A DNA stretch of 64,000 nucleotides from RYN-230 sp963711705. GTDB taxonomy: Bacteria > Actinomycetota > Actinomycetes > Streptosporangiales > Streptosporangiaceae. A program made the position numbers and the translations under genes. Each line of letters opens with the position of its first letter. The stretch's first letter is position 1. The stretch lies in the NCBI GenBank assembly GCA_963711705.1, contig CAVQFM010000016.1:3150-67149 (forward strand), given 5' to 3'. This document shows positions 53,708 through 61,341 of this stretch, piece after piece. The notes under the pieces are model-generated. The model was not told the origin of the DNA. It searched no databases and saw only the letters and a list, made by a program, of their open reading frames with translations.

Positions 53708-54817
53708 CTACCCGCCCAGCCAGATCCCGCGCAGCCTGCCTACCTCGGACATCCGGCGCTCGGCCAGCCGGTCGGCGGCCACCGCGGGCGGCACTCCATC
53801 GGTGTCAGCGAGCCGGAAGATCTGCCGGGTCGTGGTGAAGATCTCAGCCGCCCGGGCCTGGGCCCGCTCGAAGTTGAAGCCGGCCAGCTCGTCGGCGACC
53901 TGGATCACGCCGCCCGCGTTCACCACGTAGTCCGGGGCGTACAGGACGCCCCGGTCGGCCAGCAGCTTCTCGATCCCGGGATGGCCCAGCTGGTTGTTGG
54001 CGCCGCCGCAGACGATCCGGGCCCGCAGCACGGGCACGCTGTCGTCGTTCAGCGTGCCCCCCAGCGCGCACGGTGCGAGCACGTCCAGCTGCTGGGCGAT
54101 GAGCTCGCGCTGGCCCGCTGCCACCTGCACGCCGGGATGCGTGCTGACCACCCGCTCGACGGCGTCCGGGTTCACGTCGCAGATGACGACCGACGCCCCG
54201 GCCTCGACCAGATGGCTGACCAGGCGCCGGCCGACCTTGCCCACGCCCTCGACGCCGACCACCCGGCCCTCCAGGCTGGCGTCACCCCAGGCGTGCTCGG
54301 CTGCCGCCCGCATGCCCTGGAACACGCCGAACGCGGTGAGCACGGAGGAGTCGCCCGCGCCGCCGTTCGGCACCGTGCGCCCGGTGACGTGCCGCGACTC
54401 CCGGCCGATGATGTCCATGTCCTCGCTGTAGGTGCCGATGTCACACGCGGTGATGTAGCGCCCGTTCAGCGACTCGACGAACCGGCCGTACGCGCGGAGC
54501 AGCGCCTCGGACTTGCGGGTGGCCGGGTCGCCGATGATGACGGCCTTCCCGCCGCCGTGATCCAGTCCGGCCAGCGCGTTCTTGTAGGCCATGGCGCGGG
54601 ACAGGTTGAGCACGTCGGCCAGGGCGCTGTCCTCGTCCGGATAGGGGTAGAACCGCGTCCCGCCCAGGCCCGGGCCGAGCGCGGTGGAGTAGATGGCGAT
54701 GATGGCCCGCAGGCCGCTGTGCGGGTCCTGGCAGAAGACGACCTGCTCGTGGCCGTGCTGGTGATCAGGGCTGGCAGCCGGGCTGCCCGGGTGCGGGCTG
54801 GCGAACACGCTGGTCAC
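53708..54817 (-). CDS. vdh: Leu/Phe/Val dehydrogenase, probably valine dehydrogenase
   Basis: 369 aa, GTG start. Catalytic segment: LSRAMAYKNALAGLDHGGGK (substrate and catalytic Lys). Rossmann domain: VVGVEGVGKVGRRLVSHLVE, then ICDVNPDAVERVV (Asp favouring NAD) and CGGANNQLG. It deaminates branched-chain amino acids to 2-oxo acids, which would feed the E1/E2 complex encoded at 41.5-45 kb. From memory, vdh occupies this position between DUF3073 and the bldC-linked gene in Streptomyces. Confidence 0.92.
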   Translation of the reverse strand: MTSVFASPHPGSPAASPDHQHGHEQVVFCQDPHSGLRAIIAIYSTALGPGLGGTRFYPYPDEDSALADVLNLSRAMAYKNALAGLDHGGGKAVIIGDPATRKSEALLRAYGRFVESLNGRYITACDIGTYSEDMDIIGRESRHVTGRTVPNGGAGDSSVLTAFGVFQGMRAAAEHAWGDASLEGRVVGVEGVGKVGRRLVSHLVEAGASVVICDVNPDAVERVVSTHPGVQVAAGQRELIAQQLDVLAPCALGGTLNDDSVPVLRARIVCGGANNQLGHPGIEKLLADRGVLYAPDYVVNAGGVIQVADELAGFNFERAQARAAEIFTTTRQIFRLADTDGVPPAVAADRLAERRMSEVGRLRGIWLGG

Positions 54818-54993
54818 TGTGGTGGCTACCTCTCCGGGTCCGGTGTGGGACGGAGGCCTGGCTCTCGGCCAGACGGGTTGGCCCAGGGGTGGGGGCCGGC
54901 CCCGGCTCAGAGACTATCTCCCCGGTGATGCGGTGACGATCTCGTTATCCGCTGGACATGTACCGCTGCGGCCCGGCGTGCCACGATGCGATC

Positions 54994-55989
54994 GTGCGAC
55001 CCTACGTGGCATATCTGCGCGTCTATGAGCCACTCTCCGCGTTCGGCGAGGCCGAGGGCGGGCGCTGGGCTGACTACGCGGCGTCCACCCAGCGGCCGCG
55101 CCGCTCAGCGGCGCTGGACGCCGAGCAGGCCGAGGCGCTGGGCCGGGCGATCGCCTGCCCACCGGTGGCTGCCCCGGAGCAGGAGAGCGGGCATGCCTAC
55201 GTCCGCTGGGCCGACGGGGTCACCTACATCTGCCCGTGGCAGACCCGGCTGCGGTCCTGGCTGGCGCTGACCCGGCTGCGGTCCACCGCCCGGCCGCTGG
55301 TGACCACCGCGTTCGCTGAGGGCCAGGCCGACACGGCGTTGCGCGACTTCGCCCAGTGGCAGGGCCAGGCCTCCTCGCTGCGGGTGTTCATCCAGGCCTG
55401 CACCTGGTCGGTGCCGGCCGCCTGGTTCGTGCCGTTCGCCCCCGAGGAGCGGTGGCTGGTGCTGGGCGGCGCGGATCCCGGGGCCGGCGGCCCGGCCGAG
55501 CTGGCCCGGGCCACCCGGACGCTGAGCTATGCGACGGCCATGCCGCAGGCCCGGCGGCGGATCGCCCGGGCGCTGAACGCGGTGTGCGGCGGGGGAGACG
55601 CGTTAAGTGGTCCGCCTGGGCGGGCTGGTGGCGGGCGGCTGGGCGCCGGCCAGCAGGACGCGCCCCGCGACCTGCCGTACGGGGGCGGGACGGGCAGCGG
55701 CCCGGGGGCCGCGGATACCGGGGTGCTCGGCCCGTGGCCCGCGGCAGCCGAGATCGCACAGGTCGGGCGGTGGCTGGAGGAGTTCCATCCGCATTCGGTC
55801 GTGGAACTGGACTACGGCGGGCTGGTGCACCTGCTCGACGATGACTCGCTGCGGGCTGACCAGTCGGTCGCGGAGGTGTCGGCGGCCATCAGCGCTTGCC
55901 GGAAAGGCCAGCAGGAACTGGCGATCGCGCTATACCAGCGGCTGCGTATCCGGTGGCAAGCACTTGAGTCACTCGAAGCCGCCAACTGA
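54994..55989 (+). CDS. conserved hypothetical protein of the bldC locus
   Basis: About 331 aa from the GTG at 54994, though an ATG at 54958 is in frame. It starts VRPYVAYLRVYEPLSAFGEA and includes TYICPWQTRLRSWLAL, IQACTWSVPAAWFVPFAPEE (about 135-155) and a Gly/Pro-rich linker. The C-terminal part is HPHSVVELDYGGLVHLLDDD. No catalytic motif is recognised. A homologue is usually found just upstream of bldC in streptomycetes, which suggests a linked but undefined function. Confidence 0.82.
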   Translation: MRPYVAYLRVYEPLSAFGEAEGGRWADYAASTQRPRRSAALDAEQAEALGRAIACPPVAAPEQESGHAYVRWADGVTYICPWQTRLRSWLALTRLRSTARPLVTTAFAEGQADTALRDFAQWQGQASSLRVFIQACTWSVPAAWFVPFAPEERWLVLGGADPGAGGPAELARATRTLSYATAMPQARRRIARALNAVCGGGDALSGPPGRAGGGRLGAGQQDAPRDLPYGGGTGSGPGAADTGVLGPWPAAAEIAQVGRWLEEFHPHSVVELDYGGLVHLLDDDSLRADQSVAEVSAAISACRKGQQELAIALYQRLRIRWQALESLEAAN

Positions 55990-56043
55990 GTAGCAGCGGA
56001 CGGCTTTCCAGTTTCGCCCGTTGCGACGATACGTTTCGTTGGA

Positions 56044-56058
56044 GTCACGCATCGTGAC
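56044..56058. promoter_or_regulatory. dyad in the bldC upstream region
   Basis: GTCACG-CAT-CGTGAC forms a perfect 6-bp inverted repeat about 190 bases upstream of bldC. The region 55990-56246 is less G+C-rich and must hold the bldC promoter. The dyad is a possible operator; no regulator can be assigned. Confidence 0.4.
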
Positions 56059-56246
56059 GCACATTACTGGAGCAATCGGGCGGTCGGTCACAGAATCTTT
56101 GCTCCTGGTGGTCGATTTGTTACCGCTGGTGATGGCAATATGGTCTCAGTGGGCGATATGGGACATCCACGGCAGGCTCCGCACGGAGCCAGGCAAAGCA
56201 ACAACGCAGGATCGCAGGAACTGGTCCAAGAGGAGAGGCCGTAGAC

Positions 56247-56450
56247 ATGTCTGCACGTACACCCGAGGCGGAACCGCTGCTGACCCCGGCGGAGGTCGCG
56301 ACAATGTTCCGGGTTGACCCGAAGACGGTGACCCGGTGGGCGAAGGCCGGGAAGCTCACGTCCATCCGCACCCTCGGTGGGCACCGCCGGTACCGGGAGA
56401 CTGAGGTCCGCGCACTGCTGGCGGGTATCCCGCAGCCGCGTTCGGAGTAG
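56247..56450 (+). CDS. bldC: developmental regulator BldC
   Basis: 67 aa, near-identical as I recall it to Streptomyces BldC. It carries a MerR-like winged helix-turn-helix, TPAEVATMFRVDPKTVTRWA, followed by KAGKLTSIRTLGGHRRYRET, with no effector domain. BldC binds DNA cooperatively as head-to-tail oligomers and delays entry into sporulation. A strong ribosome site (GAGGAGAGG) precedes the ATG. Its presence suggests a mycelial or sporulating actinomycete but does not prove it, since BldC also occurs in non-sporulating relatives. Confidence 0.97.
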   Translation: MSARTPEAEPLLTPAEVATMFRVDPKTVTRWAKAGKLTSIRTLGGHRRYRETEVRALLAGIPQPRSE

Positions 56451-56908
56451 CTGAAGCAGGAAAGCCACCCACGAAACCGGCCAGCCCGGGCGGAGTGCCG
56501 CTCCGGAGACGGCCAGGCCAGCGCCCCGCAGTCGCGGGAAACCGGCCGCAGAAGTACATCGCACCACATGCAGTACTGAAGGGGGGCCGGCCCTGGCGGA
56601 TGCCGGGCCGAGTCGAACGGCGATCGCGCAGGCCGTTCGGGGGGCCAGGTAACTGCCGGGGTCGACCTTAGGCCGGGCTCCAGGCGGGATTCTCCCCCCG
56701 CGGGGGACACTAGCTAGCCCAGCTGGGGCATCAGCTCGCCCAGGCGGAGCGCGGCCCCACCACTACGCCCGACCAGACGATTTGCGGCGGGATGTATCAG
56801 GGCAGGCAGCCGGCCCCTCTCTGCTAGCAGACACCTGACACGCAAGGGCGCGCGGGAATACCCGCGGGTCGCCGTGCCGTGGTAGCTGGTTCGGGGGTGG
56901 CGGTCGCA
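56451..56908. other. 458-base stretch between bldC and the CHAT module
   Basis: No convincing gene. A weak CGGAG/CTCCG hairpin lies near 56490-56505. The sequence must contain the bldC terminator and the promoter of the CHAT module. Open frames on both strands are Arg/Pro-rich and lack ribosome sites. Confidence 0.5.
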
Positions 56909-57244
56909 ATGAAGCGCCTGGTCGATTTCCCGCTGGAACACGGCGGCAGCGTTCTCGTCGAGGTCGACGAGGCATCCGCCGGGCCGGTCGTGCGCGGCCT
57001 GGGGAAGGACCGCCTGACCGTAGCGGAGCGAACCGACAAGACATTTGAAGAGGCCACCGCCACCGTTGTGCCCGCCGCCAGTGGCCTGCTGTCCCGTCTT
57101 CGGGCCGCCCACGATCCGGCCGATGAGATCAGCATCGAGTTCGGCGTGCAGCTGAGCGCGCAGACCGGGGCGTTCATCGCATCGGCCGCCGTGGAGGCGA
57201 ACTTCAAGGTCTCCATGACGTGGCGACACGGCACGGGGACCTAA
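56909..57244 (+). CDS. CU044_2847-like (trypsin-co-occurring domain) small protein
   Basis: 111 aa from the ATG at 56909, with GGGGGTGG upstream. It begins MKRLVDFPLEHGGSVLVEVD and has AAHDPADEISIEFGVQLSAQ followed by TGAFIASAAVEANFKVSMTW. This is the pattern of the CU044_2847/Trypco1 family: a beta-rich domain that occurs next to trypsin-like, caspase-like or STAND proteins in predicted conflict systems. It probably acts as a sensor or adaptor for the CHAT protein encoded 13 bases downstream, in the same transcript. Family assignment is by eye. Confidence 0.75.
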   Translation: MKRLVDFPLEHGGSVLVEVDEASAGPVVRGLGKDRLTVAERTDKTFEEATATVVPAASGLLSRLRAAHDPADEISIEFGVQLSAQTGAFIASAAVEANFKVSMTWRHGTGT

Positions 57245-57257
57245 GGGGGCGGGCACC

Positions 57258-59201
57258 GTGCGGAGGCTTCTCGATTTTGATGTCGTCATCGATTCCCGCG
57301 ATGGCGGCTATCGCACCCGGGTGGTCGACTCCCCGGCCGGGGAGGCAGGTACCGACTTTGCTCTCCCGTTCTCCGACAAGGATCTGAGGATCCTCATTCT
57401 CGAGGTCGTGGGGTCGATCGGCCGCGTGCGCCGGCACGTGCGGCGGATCGACTCGCCGGACCGGCTGTTGCTGGAGAACTTCGGTAACCAGTTGTTCCAG
57501 GCCGCCTTCTCCGGACCGGTCGGTGAGTGCCTGGGACGCAGCCGGATAGCCGCGGAGAGCAAGGATGCCGGGCTGCGGATCCGGTTGCGGCTCCCGCCGC
57601 CGCTGGTGGACATTCCGTGGGAGTACCTGTACGACGAGGAACACGGGTTCCTCGGCCTGGACCCGGACACCGCGCTGGTGCGCTACCCGGAACTGCCCAC
57701 CGCGGTAAAGCCCTTCCCGATCAGCCCGCCGCTGCGGATCCTGGCGATGATCTCCGCTCCCAGCGACCTTCCCGAACTGGACGTCGAAGACGAGTGGGAC
57801 AAGCTCAACAGCACGCTGAGCGAGCTGGCCGGCGCCGGGATGGTGCAGGTGGACCGGCTGGAGAACGGGACCCTGTCGTCGCTGCGACGGCAGCTCACGG
57901 TGGAGAAGTATCACGTGCTGCACTTCATCGGGCACGGCGGCTTCGATGAGCAGGGCCAGGATGGGGCGCTCGCCCTGGAGTCCGCCGAGGGGAAGACCCG
58001 GCTGGTGACCGGTCGCAGTCTCGGCATGATGATCCACCACCGCACGCTGCGCCTGGCGGTGCTCAACGCCTGCGAAGGTGGCCGCAACACGCAGGATGAT
58101 CCATTCGGCGGGGTGGCCCAGGGGCTGGTGCGGCAGAGCATCCCGGCTGTCATCGCCATGCAGTTCGAGATCTCCGACCCGGCCGCCCTCGTGTTCAGCC
58201 AGTCTTTCTACCAGGGCATCGCCGACGGCCTGCCGATCGACGTGGCCACGGTCGAAGCCCGGCGAGCGATATTCGCGGACGGGAACGAGATCGAATGGGC
58301 CACGCCGGTCCTCTATTTGCGCTCACCGGACGGCCGCGTCTTCAACCGAGGGCTGAGTCCAAAGGCAAAACAGCGCGAAGCGGAGCAGCGGGAAGCGGAG
58401 CAGCGCGTAGCCGAGCAGCGGGAAACCGAGCAGCGGGAAACCGAGCAGCGGGAAACCGAGCAGCGGGAAGCCGAGCAGCGGGAAACCGAACGGCGCGAAG
58501 CCGAAGCAGCGCGAAGCCGAGCAGCGGGAAACCGAGCAGCGGGAAACCGAGCAGCGGGAAACCGAACGGCGCGAAGCCGAGCAGCGGGAAACCGAGCAGC
58601 GGGAAACCGAGCAGCGGGAAACCGAACGGCGGGAAACCGAACAGCGGGAAACCGAGCAGCGGGAAACCGAACGGCGCGAAGCCGAGCAGCGGGAAACCGA
58701 ACAGCGGGAAACCGAACGGCGCGAAGCCGAGCGGCGCGAAGCCGAGCAGCGGGAAACCGAACGGCGGGAAACCGAACGGCGCGAAGCCGAACAGCGCACC
58801 GCCGAAGAACTGAAAGCCAGGCAAGCCGCAGCCGCGCAGTGGCCCCCTGCCCCGGTGGTCGGCCCTATCGTGCTGATCGTTCCGCTGCTGGCCCTGGCCG
58901 TGAAGCTGCTCGGCCCCAGCCAGCAGCTCGGCACGACCTGGCCGGTGGTTATCCTCTGCGCCGCTGTCCTCGGATGCGCCGCCGTCGCGGCCGAGTCCGG
59001 GCGACGGAAAACTCCTGGGTGGACGGCCGCACTGGAATTCGTCTTTGCCTGGCTAGGTATTTATGCAATATACAAGCTAAACATTGGCCACATTCATCAC
59101 ATATCGTCGCGGTACGTGCCAGCGCTGACCATCCTGGCCGGAGCGGGCGCGATCGTGAGTGCCGCCCTGTGGGTGCGCGCGCTGGCCAGGTCGGCTGCTG
59201 A
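57258..59201 (+). CDS. CHAT caspase-like protease with coiled-coil repeats, frameshifted
   Basis: 647 aa as read, but native only to about residue 415. N-terminal ~150 residues: beta-rich domain with RIRLRLPPPLVDIPWEYLYD. The CHAT peptidase has the dyad His226 in HVLHFIGHGGFDEQG and Cys272 in LAVLNACEGGRNTQDDPFGG, then QSIPAVIAMQFEISDPAALV. A QRETE/QREAE repeat tract follows. Near 58505 one extra A moves the frame, after which the read product is Arg/Ala junk to 59201. Removing it gives a ~777-aa protein ending in the six-helix membrane domain at 59592. GTG start. Role inferred: membrane-tethered protease effector of a defence or cell-death system. Confidence 0.85.
   Translation: MRRLLDFDVVIDSRDGGYRTRVVDSPAGEAGTDFALPFSDKDLRILILEVVGSIGRVRRHVRRIDSPDRLLLENFGNQLFQAAFSGPVGECLGRSRIAAESKDAGLRIRLRLPPPLVDIPWEYLYDEEHGFLGLDPDTALVRYPELPTAVKPFPISPPLRILAMISAPSDLPELDVEDEWDKLNSTLSELAGAGMVQVDRLENGTLSSLRRQLTVEKYHVLHFIGHGGFDEQGQDGALALESAEGKTRLVTGRSLGMMIHHRTLRLAVLNACEGGRNTQDDPFGGVAQGLVRQSIPAVIAMQFEISDPAALVFSQSFYQGIADGLPIDVATVEARRAIFADGNEIEWATPVLYLRSPDGRVFNRGLSPKAKQREAEQREAEQRVAEQRETEQRETEQRETEQREAEQRETERREAEAARSRAAGNRAAGNRAAGNRTARSRAAGNRAAGNRAAGNRTAGNRTAGNRAAGNRTARSRAAGNRTAGNRTARSRAARSRAAGNRTAGNRTARSRTAHRRRTESQASRSRAVAPCPGGRPYRADRSAAGPGREAARPQPAARHDLAGGYPLRRCPRMRRRRGRVRATENSWVDGRTGIRLCLARYLCNIQAKHWPHSSHIVAVRASADHPGRSGRDRECRPVGARAGQVGC
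58371..58806 (+). repeat. about 29 tandem 15-bp repeats coding QRETE
   Basis: The unit CAGCGGGAAACCGAG and close variants run across about 435 bases. In the native frame they encode (Q/R)RE(T/A)E pentapeptides, a highly charged helix roughly 65 nm long if fully extended (inferred at 0.15 nm per residue). The other frames stay open too, giving misleading Ser/Cys, Leu/Phe or Gly/Lys/Pro repeat frames on both strands. Confidence 0.9.
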
Positions 59202-59592
59202 GCGACGGGCTGGGACGAAGCGTACCGTGCATCCGCTCCTGCCGGTCTTCCTGGGCTGCCTGGCGGCCGGATTCTGTGCCGCCGCAATCGGCTACGCCGG
59301 GCAGCGCTATACCGACGTTGAAGCTCTGGCCAATATTGGCCCAAAGTTTTCTGCCATCGGCGGAGTATTTATCTTGGCTGCTCTTCTGGTGAGCCTGCTG
59401 GCGCCGCTGCTCGCGGTGGCTCGCGGCGGCAGGGACCATCTGCGGACAGCGAGTCCCGGTGACGGGCGACCCGCGAGGTTGCTGGTCGGCCCTCCCTGGA
59501 ACGCACCCAGGTGTTTAGACGACTGGACAACGGCCGCCATTAACTGGCCGCCCGCCCTCGGCGGGCCGCCGGTCCGGCTAGTCTCGGGCTAG
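58855..59592 (+). CDS. six-helix membrane domain, native C-terminus of the CHAT protein
   Basis: This frame is continuous with the second part of the QRETE repeats through RTAEELKARQAAAAQWPPAP and ends at TAG 59590-59592. About six helices are seen, including VGPIVLIVPLLALAVKLLG, WPVVILCAAVLGCAAVAAE, ALEFVFAWLGIYAIYKL, VPALTILAGAGAIVSAALWV, LLPVFLGCLAAGFCAAAIGY and IGGVFILAALLVSLLAPLLA. As a free-standing gene it would need the GTG at 58855, which has no good ribosome site. It is best seen as the missing end of the upstream gene. Confidence 0.7.
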   Translation: MVGPIVLIVPLLALAVKLLGPSQQLGTTWPVVILCAAVLGCAAVAAESGRRKTPGWTAALEFVFAWLGIYAIYKLNIGHIHHISSRYVPALTILAGAGAIVSAALWVRALARSAAERRAGTKRTVHPLLPVFLGCLAAGFCAAAIGYAGQRYTDVEALANIGPKFSAIGGVFILAALLVSLLAPLLAVARGGRDHLRTASPGDGRPARLLVGPPWNAPRCLDDWTTAAINWPPALGGPPVRLVSG

Positions 59593-59621
59593 TCGCGATC
59601 CCCCCCGATCAGGAGTCTGGC

Positions 59622-60545
59622 ATGAGGCAGCGCCGCGCCCGGGCGGCCCCGGCCCGGGCTGCCGGGCTGCTCGCCCTCGTGGTGGCCGGTGGCCTGGTGG
59701 CGGGCTGCGCCGGGGCGACCAGCGCGGCGCTGCCGCGGTCCAGCAGGCCAGCCAGCGCGGCCGCACCCACGGCCGGGTCCGCCGGGTCCGCCAGGCCGGC
59801 CAGCCCGGCGGCCCAGCCGGCCAGTACCGCCCCGTCCCCAGCCATCAGCCCAGCGAGCACCCCGGCCGCCCGGCCGCTCGCCGGGAAAGTCATCGTGCTC
59901 GACCCCGGGCACAACGGCGGCAACGGTTCGCATCCGTCGATCATCGACCGGCTGGTCAATATCATCACCGAATGGAAGCCGTGCGACACCGCCGGAGCGG
60001 AGACCGACGCCGGCTACCCAGAACACGAGTTCAACTTCAACGTGGCCGTCCGGCTCGCCCGGCTGCTCCGCGCGGACGGCGCCAAAGTGATCCTGACCCG
60101 CCATAACGACGACGGGGTGGGCCCATGTGTGACCCAGCGGGCCGAGATCGGCAACCGGGCGCACGCCGACGCCGCGATCTCCATTCACGCCGACGGCGGC
60201 CCGCCCACCGGGCGGGGCTTCGAGGTGATCGCTCCCGGCCTGGTGCCCGGGCACAACGCCGCGATCATCGGCCCGTCGCACCGGCTTGCGCTGGACATCA
60301 GGAACGCCTACCACCGGATCACCCGCGAACCGTACTCGGACTACGTGGGCACGCAGGGCCTCGACGTGCGCACCGACCTCGGCGGGCTGAACCTGTCCAC
60401 CGTGCCCAAGGTCTTCATCGAGTGCGCCAACATGCGCGACGCGGCCGACGCGGCCCGGCTGACCAATCCGCGGTTCCGGCAGCGCGTGGCGGAGGCGCTG
60501 GCCGCGGGCTTTCTCGCGTTCCTGGCGCCCAACAGTCATCCCTGA
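59622..60545 (+). CDS. N-acetylmuramoyl-L-alanine amidase (Amidase_3) lipoprotein
   Basis: 307 aa. A signal with lipobox (GLVAGC, ~residue 27) is followed by an Ala/Ser/Pro linker of about 50 residues. The zinc amidase has KVIVLDPGHNGGNGSHPSII (first His), YPEHEFNFNVAVRLARLLRA (Glu), AAISIHADGGPPTGRGFEVI (second His) and VFIECANMRDAADAA with the catalytic Glu. It cleaves the lactyl-L-Ala bond of peptidoglycan outside the membrane. ATG after AGGAG. Confidence 0.93.
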   Translation: MRQRRARAAPARAAGLLALVVAGGLVAGCAGATSAALPRSSRPASAAAPTAGSAGSARPASPAAQPASTAPSPAISPASTPAARPLAGKVIVLDPGHNGGNGSHPSIIDRLVNIITEWKPCDTAGAETDAGYPEHEFNFNVAVRLARLLRADGAKVILTRHNDDGVGPCVTQRAEIGNRAHADAAISIHADGGPPTGRGFEVIAPGLVPGHNAAIIGPSHRLALDIRNAYHRITREPYSDYVGTQGLDVRTDLGGLNLSTVPKVFIECANMRDAADAARLTNPRFRQRVAEALAAGFLAFLAPNSHP

Positions 60546-60591
60546 GCGGGCTTTCAGGTTTGGCTAAGGTACGCGCGTTTGGCTCGGTCTC

Positions 60592-61206
60592 GTGACACCC
60601 GCGAGCGACCCACCGCCGAACCGGCGGTACGGACACCCGCTCACGCTGGTCGCGATCGCCTCCGGGGCCCTGGTGGCGGGGGTCGTGGGCGCCTCGATCG
60701 CCACCTCTTCCCCGTCCGCGCCCGCCGCGGCCGACGCCCGGCTGGCCCAGCCAGCGCCCACCCCGTCAGGTTCGGCCGCCCCGCCCAGTGCGCGCCCAGG
60801 CAGCCCGCCCTCCTTCCGCGGGCCAGGCCAGCACCACGCATTCCCATTCGGCGGCTTCATCTTCCCCGGCGGCGCTGTGCACGGCCAGTTCGTCGCTCCG
60901 GCGCCCGGTGGTGGTTTCCAGACCAAAGCCGTCCAGTCCGGCCAGGTGACTGCGGTCAGCGGCGCATCCATCACCGTCCGCAGCGCAGACAACTACACCA
61001 AGACCTACCGGGTGACGTCCGCTGCCCGGGTCTTCCCAGGTCACGGCATCAGCTCGGTCAAGTCCGGGGACCAGGTGCGCGTCCTGGCCACGGTGCACGG
61101 TTCGGCGGCCACCGTCACCACCATCATCGATCTATCGAAGCTGCCCAGTAAGGGATCGCGGCCCGGCGGTGGCCAGCACTGGCCCGCCTCCGGCTCCGGG
61201 GGGTAA
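60592..61206 (+). CDS. membrane-anchored DUF5666-like protein
   Basis: About 204 aa starting at a GTG. One helix (LTLVAIASGALVAGVVGASI, ~18-40) is followed by a disordered Pro/Ser/Gly region with a Phe-rich patch (FPFGGFIFPGG). The small beta domain is QSGQVTAVSGASITVRSADN followed by YRVTSAARVF and VKSGDQVRVLATV, like DUF5666 OB-type repeats. Function unknown. It follows the amidase by 46 bases and ends before a strong hairpin. Confidence 0.75.
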   Translation: MTPASDPPPNRRYGHPLTLVAIASGALVAGVVGASIATSSPSAPAAADARLAQPAPTPSGSAAPPSARPGSPPSFRGPGQHHAFPFGGFIFPGGAVHGQFVAPAPGGGFQTKAVQSGQVTAVSGASITVRSADNYTKTYRVTSAARVFPGHGISSVKSGDQVRVLATVHGSAATVTTIIDLSKLPSKGSRPGGGQHWPASGSGG

Positions 61207-61209
61207 GAC

Positions 61210-61255
61210 GTCTGGGCCCGGCCCGGCCTGCCCAGGGACCTGGCCGGGCCCAGAC
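61210..61255 (+). terminator. strong hairpin terminator
   Basis: GTCTGGGCCCGGCC (61210-61223) pairs perfectly with GGCCGGGCCCAGAC (61242-61255) over 14 bp, immediately after the DUF5666-like gene. The 18-base loop can fold further. Confidence 0.8.
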
Positions 61256-61341
61256 ACCAGCGCGGTGGCGCGCCCCGCCGGCCGGGCTGATGGCCGGGGT
61301 GGCGGTACCCGATTGTCGGCAGCCCGGCGGAGAATCTGACT

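Noticed and set aside
58371..58806. Repeat tract considered as a CRISPR array
   Set aside because: Units are contiguous 15-mers without spacers and encode a regular peptide; no cas genes nearby.
58323..58934. Minus-strand Ser/Arg/Cys and Leu/Phe/Gly repeat frames
   Set aside because: They are the 15-bp QRETE repeats read in other frames; no ribosome site and no independent support.
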